From: Canna indica | Taxonomy: Eukaryota; Streptophyta; Magnoliopsida; Zingiberales; Cannaceae | DNA length: 64,000 nucleotides | Direction: 5' to 3' | Assembly (NCBI GenBank): GCA_034359265.1 | Contig: CP136890.1 | Location: 51,169,001 to 51,233,000 of the forward strand | Notes under the pieces: generated by a model | Database searches by the model: none | Seen by the model: the letters and a program-made list of their open reading frames with translations, nothing else | What the model was told of the DNA's origin: nothing | Shown here: one piece after another, positions 1 to 11,321 of the stretch | Layout of the letters: each line of letters begins with the position of its first letter | Numbering within the stretch: the stretch's first letter is position 1 | Made by a program: the position numbers and the translations under genes

Positions 1-299
1 AAAATGATTCAAATATTCTTAGGAATTTTTAAAAAATTAAAAAAACTTTATCTCTTTTGGACAACTATGCTATTTGGCATCGTTTGATCTTCCTTTCTTT
101 GCTATGATCGCTTCTAGTTTCATCATTATTCTCATCTTCATCTCAATCGCTGCTTCCAAATTCTTCTATCTGCTACAACCATCTCCACCCTAGTCTCACC
201 ACCATTTTCAATTGTTAGCTGTTGTTATCCTTGTCCCCATCTCCAACACCCTCATTTTTCTTATCGGCCCAGCCCAAACTCAATTTAAAGTCTATTGAG
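1..299. other. Unassigned AT-rich leader of window
   Basis: No gene, terminal repeat or recognisable transposon protein could be read here on either strand. It is pyrimidine-rich on the + strand with short TC-rich stretches. It may be the interior of the element whose end is seen near 676. Confidence 0.4.
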
Positions 300-676
300 T
301 CTGATAGACCGACCTGAACTTGTTAAGGTAATATATATATATATGTCGGCCTGAGCCTGTTAATGTAATATATATATATATATATATAATATTATTATTT
401 TATTATATATTATATTAAAATTATTTTAATATAATAACTAATATTGTTTTAATTTAATAAAACACATGCCACAAGCTACAAGCCAAGTCAGGCCAAAATT
501 TTATATTGAAAGTATGTTTCATAAATAAATTTTATATTAGAAGCAGACTTCATAAACAGGCTATAGGTCAGGCCAAGCCAATGAACATGCTAAACTCAGG
601 TCAAAATTTAAGCTTATAACAGATCACAGACCAATTTTTTACCATATAGGCCTGGCCTGGCCTGTTTCCACCCCTA
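300..676. mobile_element. Probable end of a hAT-like element
   Basis: The segment ends in GGCCTGGCCTGTTTCCACCC followed by CTA; its reverse complement starts TAGGGGTGGAAACAGGCC, which resembles plant hAT-type terminal repeats. GGCC-rich words and AT-rich filler recur inside. The opposite terminus was not found in the window, so the element is partial or starts before base 1. No transposase was seen. The class is a guess from the terminus alone. Confidence 0.3.
333..420. repeat. AT dinucleotide-rich simple repeat
   Basis: Two short (AT)n tracts, near 333-346 and 367-389, are followed by a run of TATTA/TTATA words. This is simple low-complexity DNA. Confidence 0.6.
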
Positions 677-789
677 CGGACCACCTAGCACTACAAAATA
701 AATATCTTACAAACAATATGAAAATTTGTTAGTGAATGCAACTTCTACAAACAGAAACAACAGACATACCCTATATCAATCGACAAGCT

Positions 790-1553
790 TTTGAATTTTT
801 TTCTTAAGTTTGCATTTGACAAATCGTCAAAAGATGGAAAAATCTTATATCCTTGCATGAGGTGCGTAAATGCATATTGGCATGCCGAAAAGAATGTATA
901 TGACCATATCAGTTGTTACAGGTTCCTTAAATATTATGTATGATGGATTTTTCATCGGAAAAATTTTGAACACTCTACTTGCATCATATAGAATTTTGAG
1001 GATCAACAACCTAGATTTCAAGATGATATGCAAGGCTTGGTGCATGAAGCATTTTTATGCATGCACAAGAAAAAACAAGAGACATGAATATTAATGATGT
1101 TGATGCTCAGTTAGGGATGGAAATATTTCCTACAGTTTGGGTACACCGGTAGAATTTCCCAATAGGGATGGAAAAACTTGGGGGAAATTCTACGGGTGAA
1201 TTTTTTATTTAGTTAGAGATGTTGAACAAGAGTTGTAACCGAATGGTAGGAAATTCTTCGAGCTCTCAGGCATAGTGCAACTTTATCATTTAAAGTGTCT
1301 TAACGAATGGAGTAACAAGTCATTTTTTATCCTGTTAGAACTCTTAAATGATATGTTTCCAGAGGGTATCACATTGCCGAGGTTTTTACCTGAGATGAAA
1401 AAATATATTTCAAGCTTAGGTTTAGCGTATGAGAAGATTTTCCTAATGATTGTATGTTGTTTTGAAAAGACAAATAAAATGCGGAAACATGTTAAAAATG
1501 TGGTTCTTCCTAATAGAAAGAAAGCATAGGTGACTTGGAAGATGACAATCAAT
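790..1553 (+). pseudogene. CACTA transposase, N-terminal half (remnant)
   Basis: Frames between stop codons read like the N-terminal transposase-associated domain of plant CACTA TnpD-like proteins. FLKFAFDKSS lies just before GKILYPCMRCVN (from 836), then a conserved VYDHI...RFLKYYV block. A DDMQGLVHEAF-like segment is near 1021-1060. From 1275 the segment LKCLNEWSNKSFFILLELL and then LGLAYEKI match the conserved block before the zinc-binding CPxC region. In intact relatives this protein cuts element ends in the nucleus. Here several in-frame stops and frameshifts make it non-functional. The coding sequence stops at the S1 insertion and resumes at 9005. Confidence 0.75.
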
Positions 1554-2340
1554 CAAGGTGTAGGCGAAATGGCGACACTAGAGGGGGGTGAATAATATGT
1601 TTACTAATTCGATTAGTCTAAATTCACTTTTAATCATTTTCTTAGATTAGTTAAGCAATTTGAAATTTAACGATTGGATGAGGAAGCGATAAATGATTAA
1701 GCAATCGAAGCAATCAATCAATTAATGCAAACACAAAAATTTATAATGGTTCAGCCCCAATGCCTACTCCACTACCTAAGCATCCCGCTTAGGATTTTCA
1801 AACTAGTTTTACTAGATTAGTTTACGTTTTCCTTACATAGAGGACTTTTCACTGAAGAGACGCACTCTCGACCTAAGGCACTTCCACACCCGGAAGTCAT
1901 CGCCTTCTTATCGAGAGTCCTCTTCCACCTCAATCCTAAGGGACAACTAAACTAATCATAGTAAATACTAAGTTTACACAAGTGGCTTTACTCCTTCTAC
2001 ACCAAGGATACCACTTCACACAGAAGACCAAACACCCGGTCTTCTACAGATGCACAAATTAAACATAGTTTAAATAACAATTAAATTACAATTGAAAAGA
2101 GCTAAAGAATGGAACCAATGGAGAAAGCTCTTTTGCAATCCTTCAATCCTTCAACTCGTCAAGGGGTAGAGCTTGAATCAACACCCGAGTTGAGGCAGCG
2201 GCTGACACTTGAAGAATGAACTCGATGGAGAAGCAGAGCGCAAGCTTTAAATCTTTTGGAAGACTCTAAATCTTCCTTTTGAATACTCAATGAACTCTGT
2301 TAGAATCAAGGAAGAGGGTTAAAAGAATTATATGAGGGTA

Positions 2341-2348
2341 TATTTATA
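2341..2348 (-). promoter_or_regulatory. TATA box of S1 (left LTR)
   Basis: The minus strand reads TATAAATA. The same site is conserved at 8292-8299 in the other LTR and at the equivalent place in S2 and S4. Confidence 0.55.
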
Positions 2349-2394
2349 CCCTGCTGAAGAAATAACTGTTTTAACGGATAAAAAACTATTCGTT

Positions 2395-2700
2395 ACAGGT
2401 CGTCGATCGAATGGTCGGTCGACCGACTGGTCGATCGGTCCTTCGACCGCTATAATTCTCCCTGTGGTCGGTCGACCGACGGGTCGATCGCCCAGACGCA
2501 AAAACATCGATCCCGATCTTCGGTTGACCCATTGGTCGACCGACGCGATCTGCGTCTTCAGGTATCAACAGGTCGGTCGACCGACGGGTCGACCGCCTGA
2601 GCTACTACCCATTTTGGGCTTCCATCGATCGATCGCCCGGTCGACTGAAGTAGCTCTGCTACTTTTTACCTTCATTCAATCGACCGCCCGGTCGATCAAA
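2395..2700. promoter_or_regulatory. GGTCGACC palindrome array in S1 U3
   Basis: CpG-rich words such as GGTCGGTCGACCGAC and GGTCGACCG recur at least eight times. They lie immediately upstream, in element sense, of the TATA-like sequence at 2341-2348. Palindrome arrays in LTRs are a known Sirevirus trait. An enhancer role is inferred from position only. Confidence 0.6.
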
Positions 2701-3044
2701 CCTAGGCTGAAGTTTATTTCTTCAGCCTATTTCTTCCGCGCTTCATTTACGGGTTCCAGCTTTCAACGACCATCAACTTGGAGAGCTTTCAAGTAATATT
2801 TAAGCCCGTCCAATACGTCTTTGGTGCACGTGTCGCTCTTCGAGAAGTTTTCGCGATGAACCCCAGCGCGACGATCAATATCCTTTCGATTTCCGATTTC
2901 TTTGATTTTTCGATCGAGGACATCGAACGCTAATTGATATGGAACCTGAAATATATTCTCAATGAAATCATTAGTCCCATATTTATTATCATCAAAACCA
3001 TCAAAACCTAGATTAAGGCTAAGGTTGAAAACCTAAAGCCAACA

Positions 3045-3300
3045 ATCTCCCCCTTTTTGATGGTGACAAACATCGTTAAGAAAATATATAATCATTAATT
3101 AAAGCACAATGATATCAACTAAGGGATTTCTCCCCCTATCAACATACACATCTATATAATTAAACTCCCCCATCTATATGCATGGAGTTTTTATATTTTC
3201 CTCCCCTTTACCTATACGTTTCTCCCCATTTTAACTATATATTTCTCCCCCTCATGACTATACATTTCTCCCCCTTTCGACATCAATCAAAAAGGGCAAT
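3045..3300 (-). promoter_or_regulatory. Polypurine tract array of S1
   Basis: The LTR-adjacent tract is the minus-strand purine run opposite 3046-3057. Further CTCCCC-type boxes lie near 3129, 3165, 3199, 3220, 3244 and 3268. Plus-strand DNA priming in LTR elements starts at a purine run beside the 3' LTR. Multiple purine tracts upstream of the LTR are characteristic of Sireviruses. The box at 3268 forms one arm of a hairpin with 3287-3296. Confidence 0.7.
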
Positions 3301-6048
3301 CTAATCAAAGGGATGAAACACAATTATTTTTTCATGAAGTTGAGACTTCAAAGATTATTTTCATGAAACATGAAAATCTCAACCAAAGGGATGGAAAACA
3401 AATGTTTAACTTAGCATGGTTTCATTTGACATATGCATGAAAACTATGAAAATGCTAAGTCTCAATTTTGCTATCTACTCATGTTTTCTGATATTTAGGC
3501 ATCTAGACATCAAACATGAGATAATGTAAGTCTATGAATTAAGTTTGGGCTTAAGATGAAATTTTTAATTCAGTTTGTTGACTTAGGTCAACCTACACCT
3601 TAAGTTTTCATAAATCAAACTTTTAGATCTAAAACAAAATGATATTTTTGATAAAAAATTTGAAACCAATTTGTTTGGATGAAATTTTTTGATACCAATT
3701 ATTGAATGGTCATTTGAGATGCATGTATCAAGTTTGAACTCAAAATGAATTTTCTAAGTTCATTTTTCATCCTACATTGTTTTTAAACAAACAAATGGAT
3801 CCTAGCTATCATCCAAAATATCAAAATTATTTCTAGGAATAATTTTACTCAAGAAATTGTGTGAATGATATTAGAAATGGAATCCAAATGGTGTATATGA
3901 GTTTCTATATGAAGTTTTCGAAGAAAAATCAAAGTATCGAAAAGATTGATATTTCAAGAATGATGATTCTTTGTGTTTTGAAATTCAACTTCAAAAATTC
4001 ACTTTAAATCCGATTCTTGATGAAACTTTTTGAAATTTTTACTGATGAAACTAGATTTTTTAGTGAATCTGCAGTTTCAAGAATCATCTCAAAATTACTT
4101 TTCTATATTTTTCTAGAAATAACTGAAATTGATGATACCAATTGTTGAACAAATGACAATTCCATAATTTTTCAGTTATTTTCAAAGAATTCTTAGTTTT
4201 CATTTAAACTTTTATGACACCACATAATGGTCATGTAAAGAGTGTATATCAAGTTTGAGATGAAAATTATATTCTTAAGTCAAGATATCAACCTAGCATG
4301 GTTTCATTCAAAACTAAACTAATTTTTATGAAACTTGCTAAGTTTCAATCTTAACATTTACTCATGATTTTTTAAATTTAAACCTATGGATACTTAACAT
4401 GAGTAAATCTAAACATGTTTCTCAAATATGAATAATAAATGAGACCTTTAAGTCAACTTGTTGACTTGGGTCAACTAGGTTCAAAAGAGGTAATCATGAA
4501 TTAACCTCTATTGTCATTTTATCCATATCCATATGAATTTTCCATTTTAAGTGCTTGGAAACATGTTATACATATTCCTAAACATGTTTATGAAGTTTTG
4601 GACTTAAAATCAAGTGTCCAAGTCAATTAGTTGACTTGGGTCAAACCTTTTCAAGTTTAAGTCTCCTAAAGTGATTAGATATCACATTGTTCATCTAGAC
4701 ATGATTTTTCAATTTTAGAAACCTAGACTCATGTGATATGTGTATCTAAACATGTTCATTTCATTTTTAGCTTAAAATGATGTCTCTAACAAGAAATTTT
4801 AAACTAGTCCAATTTCATTCAATATTAATATTATGAAATTGCCTAGTTATCATGAAATTGCCTACTCATGAAAATTTAATATTTATCATTAAAAAACAAT
4901 CGTGAGTATAGAGACATCAATATTCATGAATATTCAATTATTATATTTTTTAAAAAAATTGCAAAACTAATTCATACATTTTTCTTAGAAATTTGCCCAA
5001 CCTTTTCATTTTCTTTTCATTTTATTTTAGATAGCATAGCTTTTCAATTCTTAACTTGCAAGTAGATTTCATTAGTATCATAATGAAATAATATGACTAC
5101 TAGCAAGCTAACATACTACATAGCAAGGTTCAATGCAAAGTTTCATTTTAAAACCTTAACCTATGCTAGATAGTAAAGATTCATTTTAAATGAGTTTTCA
5201 TGATATCTAAATGAATCTAAGAGATCTTAAGGTGTGAAATATTTGAAGAATAAGATCTCTACCTATGTTTAACTAGTTTAGACTTAATGATAAGGTCTTT
5301 AGTAGTAAATATCAACCTAGAGCAAGTTTCATTTAATGAAATTTGCCTAAGTGCTAATATTCTACATACTCATGAAAATTCAAGGGTTTTAACATGCAAT
5401 CCTAATAATGAGTATAGAGACATAATCAACCAAAAACATATCTCATCCATGAATTTAGCCAAACTAATCTATTCTATTTAGCCTTCCTAAAAACTTATAA
5501 CTTGCAAGTATACTTTATCACTAGAACATGAAATCAAATTTACATGCAAGCTATCAAACTAAATAGTGAAGAGAGAAACCAAGTATCATTTATCAAATTC
5601 AACTTCACTAAATAGCATGGATTCATTTTCAAACAAGTCTTCATGATAGCAAAATTTACCAAGAGATCTCAAAATATGAAATTTTGAAAAATAAGATCTC
5701 CAACCCTTCCTATTGGTTGAAAATCGAATGCCACAATGTTCCTATGATTTAGAACCGCAAGGTCGCTTAGGCCCATTATAGGCCACCGAGGTCTCCGAAG
5801 AGACCGGGAAATCAAAAATCAAAAACGTTTTTAAAATATATTAAGAGCGGGGAAAATCAATCAATTTTAAGCATGTATCATAACTCCAACTTAGATAAAA
5901 CAAAGGGATATAGGAGATGATACCGGAATAATTTTGATGCCAACTTTACCTAAAGCATCAAGGTGATTTGAAGTTGCAACCTCTTGGAGATTTCTCAGTA
6001 AGATCCAAGGTTAACTTCAATCATTCAATTTCCTTACCCTTGTGTGGT
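3300..6048. other. Non-coding 3' interior of S1
   Basis: No ORF of note was found. The region is AT-rich and composed of diverged modules that contain phrases such as TAGCATGGTTTCATT and GTTGACTTGGGTCAAC. Modules ending in the second phrase are clearest at 3577, 4451 and 4621. The same organisation occurs in S2 at ~23300-25300. In a complete Sirevirus, pol would lie upstream of such a region; here it is absent. Confidence 0.65.
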
Positions 6049-7443
6049 TCATCCCCGTACAAAAGAAGATGAGACTTTTGATACCCAAATGGCTTTGGGT
6101 CCTAGGGGGTTAGTGGGCTTAGGTACCCAAAGTGTCTTCACAACACTTGGGTTCATTTTGAATGTGCAATCATATTTAGCATGCCCAAATACACCACAAC
6201 AAAAACAATATTCATGAAACTTTTTATTTTCCCTATGGACACATGATTTATCACTAGAATGCTTGATATGTGAGCAATGAAGAGAATAAGCATTCTTATG
6301 TGAAACACTTTTCTTTTGAGCATGAGGTTTAATGTTAGAATGCTTGATATGAGAGGCATGATGAGCATAAGCATTCTTGAAAGAGACATTTGTATTTCTA
6401 GAATTCTTAGAAGATGAATTTCTAGATAGATTATTTACTTTCTTATTTAATAAAATAACCTCACTTTTCAAATCATTCATTGATCTTTGAATAACATGCA
6501 TTTGAGTTTTTAACATGCTATTTTCATTTTTTAAAGTTTCATTTTTATGTTTCAAATCATAAACTTCTAGAGTTAATGTATCATGGCATGGATCAATCAT
6601 GCTAGTTTTTAATTTTTCATTTTCACTCTTCAACTCATGCACATGATTGACAAGCTTCAAGTTTTCTTTCTTGATTTTTCTATTTTCCTTATTTGATTTC
6701 ATGAGCATGGCATACATCTTCTTAGATTCTTCTAATAGCTCATCATAAGACATTCCTAAAGAATTAGAGCTATTATCATCACTATCACTATCAAGATTTT
6801 TAACATGACTAGAAGTGGAAGAATGTACCTCATTGTTATCATTCATGAGACATTCTTTTGAGATGACTTCATAGTCATGAAGAGAGGATGCTTCACTTGA
6901 GTAGGATGATGTGGAAGCATTTGACCTCCTCTTTGCCTTGTTCTTCGTGGTAGGGCAATTCTTCCTTACATGCCCTTTCTCTTGGCACAAGTGGCAAATT
7001 ACCTTTCTCTTCCGGCTTTTAGATTTGCTTCTTTGACTGGAGGCACTATGGGCATCAAAATTGAGATTAGTAGTAGGTGAGTGACCATTGTCATCACCAC
7101 CTTCATCAAAAGTAGTAATTTCTTCAGTCTTGGCATAATCATATAGCATGTTTAGAGTTGCCCAAATATCGAAAGCCGAAGTGCAATGCATGACTTTTTC
7201 AAAGATGTTATTTTCTAAGGAACAATATAAGCAATTTGTTGCCTTAGCATTTAGTTCAAACCTATTAATTTGTTCTTGTGTCCATGCATCCATTTTTTCC
7301 TTAGGTTCTACATATTTTATCTTTACCATGTTGAATACACCTAAACCTTGAGTCTTTAGAAATGTGTACATCCTAGATTTTCATAGACCAAAGTTTGATT
7401 CATCGAACCTAGGGGGTGAAGATGCTATACTCTCTAGAGCCAT
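6049..7443 (-). pseudogene. gag: S1 Gag-like protein (one nonsense codon)
   Basis: The frame starts at the ATG at 7441-7443 (MALESIASSPPRFDESNFGL) and would encode about 464 residues. A TGA at 7381-7383 stands where S2 has TGG, leaving an open 440-residue frame from 7371. The N-terminal half carries the copia Gag fold region, followed by the CCHC knuckle CHLCQEKGHVRKNC (near 6955-6996), an acidic serine-rich stretch, a K/E/N-rich predicted coiled coil, and a second knuckle CFCCGVFGHAKYDC (near 6168-6209). Gag would package element RNA into cytoplasmic particles. No pol follows. It is likely dead or dependent on read-through. Confidence 0.85.
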
Positions 7444-7496
7444 TTCTAGATCGAGATGAATTGTAGAAGGGATGGTGAAGTCACAATCTACGACCT

Positions 7497-7508
7497 GCTC
7501 TGATACCA
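7497..7508 (-). promoter_or_regulatory. S1 primer binding site (initiator tRNA-Met)
   Basis: The minus strand reads TGGTATCAGAGC, complementary to the 3' end of plant initiator tRNA-Met, two bases inside the LTR that starts at 7511. It fixes the element orientation. Confidence 0.9.
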
Positions 7509-7510
7509 AA

Positions 7511-8999
7511 TGTAGGCGAAATGGCGACACTAGAGGGGGTGAATAGTGTGTTTACTAATTCGATTAGTCTAAATTCACTTTTAATCATTTTCTTAGATTA
7601 GTTAGGCAATTTGCAATTTAACGATTGGATGCAGAAGCGATAAGTGATTAAGCAATCGAAGCAATCAATCAATCAATGCAAACACAATAATTTATAGTGG
7701 TTCGGCCCCAATGCCTACTCCACTACCTAAGCACCCTGCTTAGGATTTCCAAACTAGTTTTACTAAATTAATTTATGTTTCCCTTACACAGAGGACTTTT
7801 CACCGAAGAGACGCACTCTCGACCTAAGACACTTCCACACTCAGAAGTCACCGCCTTCTTATCGAGAGTCCTCTTCCACCACAACCCTAAGGGACAACTA
7901 AACTAATCCTAGTAAACACTAAATTTACACAAGTGGCTTTACTCCTTCTACACCAAGGATACTACTTTACACAGAAGACCAAACACCCGGTCTTCTACAG
8001 ACGCACAAATTAAACACAATTTAAATAACAGTTAAAATGCAATTAAAAAGAGCTAAAGAATGAAACCAATAGAGAAAGCTCTTTTGCAATCCTTCAATCC
8101 TTCAACTTGTCAAGGGGTAGAGCTTGAATCAACACCCGAGTTGAGGCAGCAGCTGGCGCTTGAAGAATGAACTCGACGGAGAAGCAGAGCACAAGCTTTA
8201 AATCTTTTGGAAGGCTTTAAATCTCCTTTTTGAATACTCAATGAACATTGTTAGAATCAAGGAAGAGGGTTAAAAGAATCATATGAGGGTATATTTATAC
8301 CCTGCTGAAGAAACGACTGTTTCAACGGATAGAAAACTATTCGTTACAGGCCGTCGGTCGAATGATCGGTCGACCGGTCCTTCTACCGCTGCAATTCTCC
8401 CTGTGGTCGATTGATCGACGGGTCGACCGCCCAGACGCAAAAACATCAATCCCGATCTTCGGCCAACCCGTTGGTCGACCGACGCGATCTACATCTTCGG
8501 GTATCTGCAGGTCGGTCGACCGACGGGTGGACCACCCGACGGGTCGACCGCCCGAGCTACTGCCCATTTTGGGCTTCCACTGGTCGACCGCCCGGTCGAC
8601 TGAAGTAGCTCTGCTACTTTTTACCTTCGTTCAGTCGATCGCCCGGTCGACCGAACCTAGGCTGAAGTTTATTTCGTCAGCCTATTTCTTCCGCGCTTCA
8701 TTTTTGGGTTCCGACTTTCAATGATCATCAACTTGGAGAGCTTTCAAGTGATCTTTGAGCACGTCCAATACGTCTTTGGTGCACGCGTCGCTCTTCGAGA
8801 AGTTTTCGTGACAAACCCGAGCGCGACGATCAATGTCCTTTCGATTTCTGATTTCTCTAATTTTTCGATCGAGGACATCGAATGCTAATTGATATGGAAT
8901 CTGAAACATATTCTCAATGAAATCATTAGTCCCATGTTTGTTATCATTAAAACTATCAAAACCAAGATTAAGGCTAAGGTTGAAAACCTAAAGCCAACA
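7511..8999 (-). repeat. S1 5' LTR (element sense)
   Basis: TGTAGGCGAAATGG to AAGCCAACA, followed by the target duplication CAAGG at 9000-9004. It has a stem-loop at 7526-7550, TATAAATA on the minus strand at 8292-8299 and a GGTCGACC-type palindrome array at ~8345-8665. The small frames on both strands across the array are repeat by-products. Confidence 0.9.
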
Positions 9000-9004
9000 C
9001 AAGG

Positions 9005-10690
9005 TACCTCCATGAGAAAGAAAAAGAAAGCAGCAAAAATCTTGTGCTGGTTTCCTCTAAAGCCAAGACTGCAAAGATTATTCATGCATTTGAAGATTGC
9101 ATCTCTAATGAAATGACACCAGGAGGAATGAACAAATTAAGGATGAGTTATTGAGACACCCTGCAGATTCTAATGCATGGAAGCAATTCGATTGTCTCCA
9201 TCCAAGTTATGTGAGCTGGAAAAGATATTCCCTCCCCTCATCTTTTTTCACCAGCATGGTGCATTTAGATGTTCATTTAACAGTTGAGTCAAAAGTGGCA
9301 GGGCCAATCATGTATTGATGGATGTATCCTATTGAGAGATATATAATATTTATCACAAAATCTTATTTTTATAGTTTTGGCTAATACTGAATTCTAAAAG
9401 GATAATCTCATGCTTCATATAGGTTTCAAGAATCATGTACGAAATAGAGCTCATCCAAAGGGCTCAATTGCGGAAGGATACATAGCCTAGGAATGTCTTA
9501 CATTTTGTTCCTGATATCTATAGGGAGTTAAAATTGTCTTTAACTGACCTCTTCGAAAGATGATGGTCTTGATGAAGAAGAACTTACATCCGTTTAGCCA
9601 CTTGGGAGAAAGAGGTACCAAGGGTTCAAAGTTAGAGAATGAAAACGAGTATCAAGAGTTCACCTCGACAAAAGAACACTTGTGCAAGCACATCATTATG
9701 TCCTATTTATCTATGATTCAGTTGCTCCTTTTTTAAAGTAAGTTTACTTTATAATTAATTAAGTCTTGATATGTTATTAATGATAGATTTCTATACTATA
9801 CTTACGATTATATATTCTAAGGTTTTTATTTTTTAAGTTTTTAATGAAGGGGGAACATAAGGAATTTATTAAGAGAAGCACTTGTCCATGCCATTTATCA
9901 GAATTTGAAATCCAAAAGAAACATATTGATGATTTTCCTAATTGGTTTCGTTCATGGGTAAGTCAAATATGCATTAGTATGATTTTTTTTTATAGAAATA
10001 TTGATATTTTTACTAACTCAGGATAAATGATTTAGGTGACACATTTATGTGATGAAGGGAAAGTAGAAATGAACGATGAAATCATATATCTTTCCAAGGG
10101 TCCTATACAAGTTTTATGATTAATGACTTTATGTTCCACACTAAAGGTCGTGAGAGATAGTTGAAAACTAAAAATAGCAGAGCTATTGTGTCAGTCAATG
10201 CAACAAGCTATGCTAGTGCGAGAGGCAAACATGTTATTGAAGGAGAAATTAATTTTCTCGGCATACTAAAGGACATTATTCAGTTGAACTATCATGCGAG
10301 ACTCAAAGTCATGCTTTTTAGATGTGATTGGGGTTGATGTCAATAGAGGGATTAAGAAGGATAAATTTGATTTCATCCTTGTTAATTTCTATTATTTAAT
10401 CCACAATGGTGATAATTTGTTGGATAACCCATTTATTTTGACATCACAAGCGAAAAAGGTATTTTACATTAGAGATGAAAGGAACAAGGTTTAGTTCGTT
10501 GTTAAGAATGCTAAGTTAAGAGACACATTTGATATGGGTAGTGAACCTTTGGGGTAAGATATTGTTGAAACTTCTAATATTGTGCTCGAGAATTTGACAT
10601 TGGTTTGTAATGATGCTGATGCTGATGGAGTTGATGAAGAGCTCGTCGAAGATGATGCCATCGATGAATATGGAGATGATATTTTTTAGC
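9005..10690 (+). pseudogene. CACTA transposase, C-terminal half (remnant)
   Basis: Broken frames resume directly after the S1 duplication. WFPLKPRLQRLFMH (near 9050) is the conserved block after the CPxC motif; HPADSNAWKQFDCLHPSY follows near 9160, then an internal deletion leads to the DUF4218-like SMVHLDVHLTVESKVAGPI and WMYPIERYI (9255-9350). VRNRAHPKGSIAEGYIA lies near 9435-9485. The DUF4216-like block (DVIGVDVNRGIKKDKFDFIL, then PFILTSQAKKVFYI) lies at ~10315-10475, and an acidic tail closes near 10689. Many stops and frameshifts are present, and the catalytic Transposase_21 core appears mostly deleted between ~9200 and 9230. Confidence 0.75.
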
Positions 10691-11321
10691 TTTAGATGAA
10701 CTTTTTGCACTTTCAATAAGAAATATTGTCATTTTATTTTTTATTTTTCTACATATGTTGGATTTTTATTTTCCTGCTACCATGGTTGACTCAATTTACT
10801 TGAATTCCATTTGTGGATATTATTAGTGTTGTTATTTGTAAAGAAAGATATGTTCAAGATCAGTTGTGAAATTATTTTGATGATGTTTTCCCCCTTTTTG
10901 CTTGTTATATTTCCTTGTTCATATTTGTATTTTAACTTTTGCTTTAGTATTCTACTCTACTATTCGTTGTTTTACACTATTCTCATTGTTCTCTCTAATT
11001 TTTCTCCTTTCTTCTAAGGCAACAAATGGCAAAGCGTAAACGTTTGAATATTGTAGTCGAGCAACATCGGGATCAAACTTATAATTAATGCACAAAATGA
11101 AAATCCTACGCAATAGGAGCACTAATCCCAATTTTCTTATGGCCAAACCAATTATATTTCAGGTACGTGTTGAATACTACATATGTATTAGAAAGAGAAT
11201 ATGCTGCAAAGAGAAGACATTCATTAGCAATTTTTCTTCTCAATACTTAGGGTATGATATTTTTTCTTGTGTACATCCTTATCTCTATTAATTATATTGC
11301 TAGTTTGTTTCATTGCAAATA
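10691..11321 (+). other. CACTA spacer, possible start of second gene
   Basis: A pyrimidine-rich stretch ending TTTCTTCTAAG at ~11020 precedes ATGGCAAAGCGTAAACG. This looks like a 3' splice site followed by a basic start (MAKRKR), as expected for the second gene of a two-gene CACTA element. The frame is soon broken. Element A begins at 11322. The reading rests on position and composition only. Confidence 0.3.

Larger units (their letters stand above)
1559..3044 (-). repeat. S1 3' LTR (element sense)
   Basis: It starts TGTAGGCGAAATGG and ends AAGCCAACA. It matches 7511-8999 along its length with scattered substitutions and small indels. It carries a short stem-loop near its start, a minus-strand TATAAATA at 2341-2348 and a palindrome-rich block at ~2395-2700. 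An open frame across the block is a by-product of the repeat, not a gene. Confidence 0.9.
1559..8999 (-). mobile_element. S1: gag-only Sirevirus-type LTR element
   Basis: Two ~1.49-kb LTRs (1559-3044, 7511-8999) start with TG and end with CA, and are flanked by the 5-bp duplication CAAGG (1554-1558 and 9000-9004). The primer binding site and polypurine tract place the element on the minus strand. The interior holds one gag-like pseudogene (6049-7443) and about 3 kb of non-coding AT-rich DNA. No protease, integrase, reverse transcriptase or RNase H motif is visible, so it is non-autonomous. It lies inside a CACTA transposase gene. Confidence 0.9.
689..11321 (+). mobile_element. Old CACTA (En/Spm) element, split by S1
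   Basis: The likely left terminus is CACTACAAAATAAATATC at 689. Coding remnants of the large CACTA transposase lie at 790-1553 and 9005-10690, both on the + strand, with S1 (1559-8999) between them. Removing S1 and one CAAGG copy brings the halves back together. The right terminus was not found; family A copy 1 begins at 11322 and may have replaced or displaced it. A possible start of the second CACTA gene lies near 11027. The left terminus is moderately supported; the identity is firm from the protein remnants. Confidence 0.65.

Noticed and set aside
2332..2796. 154-residue open frame on the + strand (and similar frames at 8362-8724, 22498-22942, 61236-61647)
   Set aside because: They run antisense across the palindrome arrays of the LTRs. 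The reading is explained by the GGTCGACC repeats.
3045..6048. Possible CRISPR-like or satellite array in the S1 non-coding region
   Set aside because: The repeats are diverged modules of irregular spacing inside a plant retrotransposon; there are no regular spacers.
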